Below are positions 32,600 to 37,205 of a stretch of 37,205 bases of DNA, piece after piece. The translations under genes were made by a program, and so were the position numbers. Where the stretch lies: positions 1-37,205 of the forward strand of contig NZ_LIRJ01000232.1 in assembly GCF_001419745.1 (NCBI RefSeq). The letters are read 5' to 3'. The notes beneath the pieces are model-generated. The model searched no databases, was not told the origin of the DNA, and was given only the letters and a program-made list of their open reading frames with translations. The DNA is from Streptomyces silaceus. Lineage in GTDB: Bacteria > Actinomycetota > Actinomycetes > Streptomycetales > Streptomycetaceae. Each line of letters starts with the position of its first letter. The first letter of the stretch is position 1.

Positions 32600-33001
32600 A
32601 TGCTCGTCCGCGACGCCATGAGCACGGTGGTCCTCACCATCGGTCCCGCCCACACACTCCGCCAGGCCGCCCACCTGATGTCGGCCCGCCGCGTCGGCGC
32701 GGCCGTCGTCCTGGACCCCGACACCAGCGGGCTCGGCATCCTCACCGAGCGCGACATCCTCGTCTCCCTGGGCCTCGGCCAGAACCCGGACCTGGAGACC
32801 GCGGGAACCCACACCACCACCGACGTCGTCTTCGCGACCCCCGCCTGGACCCTGGAGGAGGCCGCCTCCGCCATGTCGCACGGCGGCTTCCGGCACCTGG
32901 TGGTCGTGGACGGCCTCGAACCGGCCGGGATCGTCTCGGTCCGCGACATCATCCGCTGCTGGGCACCGGCCCGGCGCACGACGGCCACGATGGCCGGCTG
33001 A
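32600..33001 (+). CDS. Two-CBS-domain protein
   Basis: This 133-residue protein is made of two cystathionine-beta-synthase (CBS) repeats: MLVRDAMSTVVLTIGPAHTL through GLGILTERDILVSLGL, and TTDVVFATPAWTLEEAASAM through GIVSVRDIIRCW. TERDI and SVRDI are the usual nucleotide-contact ends, so binding of AMP, ATP or a related ligand is likely. No effector domain is attached, so it may act on a partner protein. ATG 32600 has AAGGAGGTGG 9 bp upstream, almost full complementarity to the 16S rRNA tail, suggesting strong translation. It is convergent with the catalase gene across a 13-bp-stem terminator. Confidence 0.92.
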   Translation: MLVRDAMSTVVLTIGPAHTLRQAAHLMSARRVGAAVVLDPDTSGLGILTERDILVSLGLGQNPDLETAGTHTTTDVVFATPAWTLEEAASAMSHGGFRHLVVVDGLEPAGIVSVRDIIRCWAPARRTTATMAG

Positions 33002-33006
33002 ACACG

Positions 33007-33044
33007 GCGGCGGGCCGGACCCCCGAGGGGATCCGGCCCGCCGC
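33007..33044. terminator. Bidirectional terminator between CBS and catalase genes
   Basis: GCGGCGGGCCGGA and TCCGGCCCGCCGC form a perfect 13-bp stem around a 12-nt loop in the 64-bp gap. Confidence 0.88.
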
Positions 33045-33065
33045 TCTCCTACGACAAGGGACCGG

Positions 33066-34517
33066 TCAGCCGCGCAGGGCCTGGACCGCGGCCTCCAGCC
33101 GCTTGCCGAAGTCGCCGTCCGCCTTGCGGAAGTTGTCGATCGCGCGCTCGGCGATGTCGTCGCGCGAGACCTTGGCGATGAAGCCCGCCAGGTTGTCGAT
33201 CAGACGGCCCTTCTCGTCCTCGGACATCAGGCGGTAGAGGTCGCCCGCCTGCACGAAGTCGTTGTCCTCGGCGTGCGAGGGCGCCTCGTGGTTGCCCGTG
33301 GGACCCGTGACCGGGAGGGGCTGCCACAGCGGGCGGTCGGTCTGCACCGGGCCGCCGAAGCTGTTCGGCTCGTAGTTCTTCGCGCCCTTGTGGCGGCCGT
33401 CGTACAGGAAGCCGTCACGGCCGTGCGTGCGCGCCTCGGTGGCGTGCGGGCGGTTCACCGGCAGGTGGTCGGCGTTGATGCCGACGCGGTAGCGGTGGGC
33501 GTCGCCGTACGCGAACAGGCGGCCCTGGAGCATCTTGTCCGGGGACGGACCGATGCCGGGGACGAAGTGCGCGGGCGAGAAGATGGCCTGCTCGACCTCG
33601 GCGAAGATGTTCTCCGGGTTGCGGTTGAGCTCCAGCTTGCCGATCTCGATCGGCGGGTAGTCCTCGTGCGGCCACACCTTGGTGAGGTCGAACGGGTTGA
33701 AGCGGTACTGGGCCGCCTCCGCCGCCGGCATGATCTGCACCTGCACGGTCCAGGTCGGGAAGTCGCCGCGCTCGATGGCCTCGCGCAGGTCGCGCTGGTG
33801 CGAGTCGGGGTCCTTGCCCGCGAGGGCCTCCGCCTCCTGCGCGGTGAGGTTCTTGATCCCCTGGTCGGTCTTGAAGTGGTACTTGACCCAGAAGACCTCG
33901 CCGGCCTCGTTGTTCCACTGGAACGTGTGCGAGCCGTAGCCGTTCATGTGGCGGTACGAGGCGGGGATGCCGCGGTCGCCGAACAGCCAGGTCACCTGGT
34001 GCGTGGACTCGGGCGACAGGCCCCAGAAGTCCCAGACGTTGTCCGCCTCCTGCGAGCCCGTGTAGGGGTCCCGCTTCTGGGTGTGGATGAAGTCCGGGAA
34101 CTTGATGGCGTCCTTGATGAAGAAGACCGGGGTGTTGTTGCCGACGAGGTCGTAGTTGCCCTCCTCGGTGTAGAACTTCAGCGCCCAGCCGCGCGGGTCG
34201 CGCACCGCGTCGGCCGAACCGAGGTTGCCCGCGACGGTGGAGAAGCGCAGGAACGTCTCGGTCTGCTTGCCGACCTCGGAGAGGAACTTCGCGCGCGTCC
34301 ACTGCGAGACGTCCCGGGTGAGCGTGAAGGTGCCGTACGCGCCCGCGCCGCGGGCGTGCACGATGCGCTCCGGGATGCGCTCGCGGTTGAAGTGGGCGAG
34401 CTTCTCGAGCAGCAGCTGGTCCTGGACCAGAGTGGGCCCGCCGACGCCCGCGGTCTCGCTGTTCTGGTTGTCGGCGACCGGCGCGCCGGCCTCCGTGGTG
34501 AGCGGTCCCTGCGTCAC
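33066..34517 (-). CDS. katA: Monofunctional heme catalase
   Basis: This clade-3-type catalase of about 483 residues converts hydrogen peroxide to water and oxygen. It shows [20 protein letters not shown] with the distal catalytic His, [19 protein letters not shown] (catalytic Asn region), [20 protein letters not shown], and [14 protein letters not shown], whose Tyr is the heme iron ligand. GTG 34517 has AGGAGG 6 bp upstream and gives [20 protein letters not shown], the common Streptomyces N-terminus; ATG 34535 and TTG 34544 are possible longer starts with weaker sites. It diverges from a PerR/CatR-like repressor gene, with a palindrome over its promoter. By analogy with S. coelicolor catA-catR, it should be induced by peroxide. 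Confidence 0.95.
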   Translation of the reverse strand: MTQGPLTTEAGAPVADNQNSETAGVGGPTLVQDQLLLEKLAHFNRERIPERIVHARGAGAYGTFTLTRDVSQWTRAKFLSEVGKQTETFLRFSTVAGNLGSADAVRDPRGWALKFYTEEGNYDLVGNNTPVFFIKDAIKFPDFIHTQKRDPYTGSQEADNVWDFWGLSPESTHQVTWLFGDRGIPASYRHMNGYGSHTFQWNNEAGEVFWVKYHFKTDQGIKNLTAQEAEALAGKDPDSHQRDLREAIERGDFPTWTVQVQIMPAAEAAQYRFNPFDLTKVWPHEDYPPIEIGKLELNRNPENIFAEVEQAIFSPAHFVPGIGPSPDKMLQGRLFAYGDAHRYRVGINADHLPVNRPHATEARTHGRDGFLYDGRHKGAKNYEPNSFGGPVQTDRPLWQPLPVTGPTGNHEAPSHAEDNDFVQAGDLYRLMSEDEKGRLIDNLAGFIAKVSRDDIAERAIDNFRKADGDFGKRLEAAVQALRG

Positions 34518-34572
34518 GTGCGCCTCCTGCGTCATTTCCTGCAAGTCCTGTCCTTGGCGTTTGCCCTACTCG

Positions 34573-34600
34573 ATCCTACGATGGACTTTGTCTAAGTCAA
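34573..34600 (-). promoter_or_regulatory. Catalase promoter with overlapping CatR-type operator
   Basis: Leftward -35 TTGACT (34595-34600) and -10 TAGGAT (34573-34578) are 16 bp apart and close to the Streptomyces housekeeping consensus. The inverted repeat GACTT-TGTCT-AAGTC (34584-34598) overlaps the -35 and spacer, an ideal repressor site. Confidence 0.7.
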
Positions 34601-34648
34601 GTAAGCATCCAAAGTCACACCCGGTCGGGACTTAGGTCCCCCTGCTGT

Positions 34649-34664
34649 TAGGCTGGTCTTCATG
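34649..34664 (+). promoter_or_regulatory. Putative leaderless promoter of the CatR-like gene
   Basis: TAGGCT (34649-34654) ends 7 bp before the ATG at 34662, and there is no Shine-Dalgarno. A -10 so close predicts that transcription begins at the A of the start codon. The -35 is weak. Confidence 0.5.
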
Positions 34665-35078
34665 AGTGACCTGTTGGAACGACTGCGCGGACGCGGCTGG
34701 CGCATGACCGCACAGCGGCGCGTCGTGGCCGAGGTGCTCGACGGGGACCACGTCCACCTGACGGCCGACGAGGTGCACGCCCGCGCCGTGGGCAAGCTGC
34801 CCGAAATCTCCCGCGCGACGGTCTACAACACGCTGGGCGAGCTCGTGAGCCTCGGCGAGATCCTGGAGGTCTCGACGGACCGCCGGGCGAAGCGGTACGA
34901 CCCGAACGCCCACCGGCCCCACCAGCACCTGGTGTGCGCCCGCTGCGGCGCCATCCGTGACGTCCACCCCACGGGCAACCCCCTGGCCAGCCTCCCCGAT
35001 TCGGAACGCTTCGGCTTCACGATCGAGGGCGTGGAGGTCACCTACCGGGGCATCTGCCCGAACTGCGCGTCGGCGTAG
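34662..35078 (+). CDS. catR: Fur-family peroxide-sensing repressor, CatR/PerR-like
   Basis: This 138-residue Fur-fold regulator has a winged helix (RRVVAEVLDGDHVHLTADEV, then PEISRATVYNTLGELVSLGE) and a C-terminal metal domain. Structural zinc ligands CARC (Cys92/95) and CPNC (Cys132/135) are present. The five regulatory-metal ligands of B. subtilis PerR appear conserved as His32, Asp80, His87, His89 and Asp100; the Asp at the last position, rather than Glu, is the hallmark of peroxide-sensing PerR over Fur. The gene diverges from a catalase gene as in S. coelicolor catR-catA, so it should repress katA and itself until His oxidation by peroxide. A strong terminator follows. Confidence 0.9.
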   Translation: MSDLLERLRGRGWRMTAQRRVVAEVLDGDHVHLTADEVHARAVGKLPEISRATVYNTLGELVSLGEILEVSTDRRAKRYDPNAHRPHQHLVCARCGAIRDVHPTGNPLASLPDSERFGFTIEGVEVTYRGICPNCASA

Positions 35079-35094
35079 ACGAGTTCATACGTTC

Positions 35095-35132
35095 CCGAAG
35101 GGCCCGGCACCGCAAGGCGCCGGGCCCTTCGG
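35095..35132 (+). terminator. Terminator after the CatR-like gene
   Basis: CCGAAGGGCCCGGC and GCCGGGCCCTTCGG form a perfect 14-bp stem around a 10-nt loop, 16 bp after the stop. Confidence 0.92.
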
Positions 35133-35224
35133 CGTGCCCACGGGCGCGCTCTGCGCGGCGCACGGGCCGACCACGACCGGCAGGCAAGGACGAATCCCGG
35201 CCAGGGCACACCCCTTCCAAGATC

Positions 35225-35243
35225 TGACGGTGCGTCATATTCT
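35225..35243 (+). promoter_or_regulatory. Palindromic operator in the ABC-operon promoter
   Basis: TGACG-GTG-CGTCA (35225-35237) is a perfect 13-bp inverted repeat immediately before a -10-like TATTCT (35238-35243). A weak TTCCAA at 35215-35220 would be the -35. A protein bound here would block the promoter of the ABC operon, whose first gene starts 45 bp downstream. Confidence 0.5.
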
Positions 35244-35287
35244 CTGCGGCGCCCACCGCATCCACCTGCCCTCCGCAAGGAGACCCC

Positions 35288-36067
35288 GTGGAAGAAGATC
35301 CGCACCCCAAACTCCAAGCCCAAGCAGTGACCAGAACCTTCGGCCGGGGAAGCAAGGCGGTCCACGCCTTGGGCCCGGTGGACCTGACGATCGCCACAGG
35401 CGAGTTCACCTGCATCGTCGGCCCCTCCGGCTGCGGCAAGTCCACCCTCCTCCGCACGGCCGCGGGCCTCCTGCGCCCGACCTCGGGCGAGCTCCGCATC
35501 CGCACCACCACCCCGCGCCCCGCCGCGATGATCTTCCAGGACTACGGCATCTACGACTGGAAGACCGTCCTGGCCAACGTAAGATTCGGCCTGGACATCC
35601 AGAAGGTCCCCCGCAGGGAGGCCGACGCCCGCGCCAGGGACTGGCTCGCCCGCATGGGCCTCGCCGACTTCGCCGACGCCTACCCCGCCACCCTCTCCGG
35701 CGGCATGCGCCAGCGCGTCGCGATCGCCCGCGCGCTGGCCGTGGAGCCCGAGATCCTCCTGATGGACGAGCCCTTCGCGGCCCTAGACGCCCAGCTCCGC
35801 ACGATCCTCCAGGACGAACTGCTCGCCCTCACCCAGACGACCCGCACCACGACCCTCTTCATCACGCACAGCCTCGAAGAGGCGATCGTCCTCGGCGACC
35901 GCGTCCTGGTGATGTCGGCCAGGCCGGGCCGCGTCATCGCCGAGCGCCGTCCGCCGTTCCCGCGCCCCCGCACCGGCGACGTCCGCGACGCCCCCGAATT
36001 CACCGCGCTCAAGAGCGAGTTGTGGGACCTGCTGCGGGGCGAGGTCGGCACGGAGGCGGCGGCATGA
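35288..36067 (+). CDS. NitT/TauT-type ABC transporter ATPase
   Basis: This 259-residue ATPase of the SsuB/TauB class drives import. Walker A is GPSGCGKST (45-53), Q-loop Gln84 in MIFQDYGIYDWKTVLANV, signature LSGGM (136-140) followed by RQRVAIARAL, Walker B LLMDEP with FAALDAQLR (D-loop), and switch His194 in FITHS. The Q-loop stretch YGIYDWKT is unlike the PWRTVLDN form common in SsuB, though the Trp is kept. GTG 35288 has AAGGAG 5 bp upstream. The permease gene overlaps the stop (ATGA). Substrate is unknown; family members take up sulfonates, taurine, nitrate, or thiamine precursors. Confidence 0.92.
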   Translation: MEEDPHPKLQAQAVTRTFGRGSKAVHALGPVDLTIATGEFTCIVGPSGCGKSTLLRTAAGLLRPTSGELRIRTTTPRPAAMIFQDYGIYDWKTVLANVRFGLDIQKVPRREADARARDWLARMGLADFADAYPATLSGGMRQRVAIARALAVEPEILLMDEPFAALDAQLRTILQDELLALTQTTRTTTLFITHSLEEAIVLGDRVLVMSARPGRVIAERRPPFPRPRTGDVRDAPEFTALKSELWDLLRGEVGTEAAA

Positions 36068-36933
36068 GCACGGTCACGAGCAAGACCCCGCCCCAGGAGG
36101 ACGTCCTGGTCCGCAGGCCGGGACCGCGGGAACTGCACCCCGTGCGCACCCACCGCAGGCGCCGCGCCCTGGAGGTCTCACTGGCCGTGGGCGTACCGGC
36201 GGCCCTGGTCCTGCTGTGGCAGCTCGCCGCCGTGAGCGGCTGGATCGACGACCGCGTCTACCCCGCGCCGCAGACCATCATCGAGGACGGCTGGCAGCGC
36301 GCGGCGGACGGCGAACTGTGGCCGGACGTCTGGGCCACGCTCAAGCGCGTGCTCGCCGGGTACGCGATCGGCACGGTCGCCGGATACGCGCTCGGCCTGC
36401 TCATGGGCTCGCTCTCCGTCGTGCGCGCCGCGCTCGAACCGACCCTCGACGCGCTGTACGTCGTACCGAAGCTCGCCCTGCTGCCCGTCTTCCTGAACAT
36501 GTTCGGACTCGGCGAGGGCCCGCAGATCGCGCTCGTCGCCGCCACCGTCTTCTTCTTCGTCTGGATCTCGACGATGGCGGCGGTGCTCGCCGTCCCGTCC
36601 GGACACCGCGACGCCGGCCAGGTCTTCGGCGCCTCGCCGTGGCAGATGTTCCGCCACGTCCTGCTGCCCGCGTCGCTCCCGGCCGTCCTGGTCGGCGCGC
36701 GGATCGCCGCCGGGGTGGCCGTCCTGGTGATCGTCGCCTCCGAGCAGATCGCGGCGGCCGACGGCCTCGGCCACCTCATCTTCGACTCGCGCGCGCTCTT
36801 CCAGAACGACGTGATGTTCGTCGGCATCGTCTGCGTCGCCGTGCTCGGCGTCGTCTTTTCCGAACTGGTGCGTCTGGCGGGCCGGTTGCTCACACCGTGG
36901 GCACCGCGCGACCGGGGCCGCGGCCAGTCATGA
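36064..36933 (+). CDS. NitT/TauT-type ABC transporter permease
   Basis: This 289-residue permease of the SsuC/TauC class has a basic cytoplasmic N-terminus (PVRTHRRRRALE) then about six spans. Family features are VYPAPQTIIEDGWQRAADGE, LAGYAIGTVAGYALGLLMGS, and YVVPKLALLPVFLNMFGLGE, a typical NitT-permease segment. The EAA-like coupling loop is HRDAGQVFGASPWQMFRHVL, then LPASLPAVLVGARIAAG. ATG 36064 overlaps the ATPase stop (ATGA). A lipoprotein gene follows 80 bp later with its own CGGAGG site, and would supply the binding component. Confident as to family, not substrate. Confidence 0.92.
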   Translation: MSTVTSKTPPQEDVLVRRPGPRELHPVRTHRRRRALEVSLAVGVPAALVLLWQLAAVSGWIDDRVYPAPQTIIEDGWQRAADGELWPDVWATLKRVLAGYAIGTVAGYALGLLMGSLSVVRAALEPTLDALYVVPKLALLPVFLNMFGLGEGPQIALVAATVFFFVWISTMAAVLAVPSGHRDAGQVFGASPWQMFRHVLLPASLPAVLVGARIAAGVAVLVIVASEQIAAADGLGHLIFDSRALFQNDVMFVGIVCVAVLGVVFSELVRLAGRLLTPWAPRDRGRGQS

Positions 36934-37013
36934 CCCCAACCCCCTTGTCCGGTACGGCACCACTCCCCCCGAGGACGGCAACTTCCGTACGGAGAACAGT
37001 GTTCGGAGGCACC

Positions 37014-37205
37014 ATGCGCACGCGTACCACCACGCTCACCCTGCTCGTGGCGGGCTCGCTGCTCGCCGCGGCGGGCTGTGCGAAAGAGGACGACGAACCC
37101 CCGTCCGCCGACCCCGCGAAACCCCGCACCGTCACCTCGGTCGCCGGCTGCGGCAAGGGCAGCTGGACCGACCCCGCCGACCTGGCCCCCGACCGCGCGC
37201 CGGCC
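37014..37205 (+). CDS. Lipoprotein, probable ABC substrate-binding protein (partial)
   Basis: Only the first 64 codons lie in the window. MRTRTTTLTLLVAGSLLAAA followed by GC is a lipoprotein signal peptide with lipobox AAGC, Cys22 being the lipidation site. The following acidic, Pro-rich linker (AKEDDEPPSADPAKP) is typical of Gram-positive lipoproteins. A second Cys occurs in VTSVAGCGKGSW. ATG 37014 has CGGAGG 4 bp upstream. The ligand-binding fold is off the edge, so the assignment as substrate-binding partner of the preceding ABC genes rests on position and export signal. Confidence 0.75.
   Translation, partial: MRTRTTTLTLLVAGSLLAAAGCAKEDDEPPSADPAKPRTVTSVAGCGKGSWTDPADLAPDRAPA

Overview
The window is a high-GC, gene-dense chromosomal segment of a Streptomyces species. 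The evidence is strong GC3 bias, frequent GTG starts, 4-bp ATGA/GTGA gene overlaps, and a gene order that I recognise from the S. coelicolor core chromosome (roughly SCO5236 down to SCO5204). It contains 36 supported protein genes, two of them cut by the window ends, one B12 riboswitch and about two dozen regulatory or terminator elements. I see no tRNA, rRNA, insertion sequence, prophage or CRISPR array.

Layout. (1) 1-7755 is the aminosugar locus. A divergent SIS-domain sugar isomerase gene (cut by the left edge) faces nagB. The chitobiose ABC transporter dasA-dasBC and the glycosidase dasD run leftward, and the master GntR regulator dasR diverges from dasA. DasR-responsive elements (dre) sit before nagB and between dasA and dasR. 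(2) 7871-12270 holds two adjacent carboxylate-uptake modules, each a large permease plus a small companion: cstA with a YbdD-type protein, and a DUF3311 protein with an MctP-like Na+/solute symporter. A GNAT acetyltransferase follows. (3) 12958-16666 is the class Ia ribonucleotide reductase operon nrdAB, preceded by tandem NrdR boxes and a cobalamin riboswitch. The nrdS gene that follows nrdB in S. coelicolor is absent. (4) 16754-19281 is the convergent albaflavenone operon: epi-isozizaene synthase translationally coupled to a CYP170-type P450. (5) 19551-24086 carries peptide deformylase, a TPR protein, and a coupled pair of membrane HD-domain proteins, one canonical HD-GYP and one degenerate. 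(6) 24311-26991 is the thiol-stress module sigR-rsrA with a perfect sigma-R autoregulatory promoter inside the end of an upstream hydrolase gene, itself behind an SRAP/HMCES-type peptidase gene. (7) 27041-33001 has an M50-type metalloprotease followed by a 22-bp tandem repeat, aroA-rsgA, an SMR transporter, a TetR regulator, hisN and a CBS-domain protein. (8) 33066-37205 holds a catalase divergent from its PerR/CatR-like repressor, then a NitT-type ABC transporter operon whose presumed lipoprotein component is cut by the right edge.

The genes are mostly conserved core functions, linked by regulation. DasR ties chitin/GlcNAc uptake to NagB flux. The riboswitch and NrdR boxes jointly gate dNTP synthesis. 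Sigma-R and CatR handle thiol and peroxide stress. The most notable unexplained structures are a hairpin that buries the whole cstA Shine-Dalgarno sequence, the 22-bp tandem array after the M50 gene, the paired 16-bp palindromes in the dasA-dasB spacer, the degenerate/canonical HD-GYP pair, and an I-helix Thr-to-Asn change in the CYP170 homologue. I found no convincing wholly new multi-gene system.
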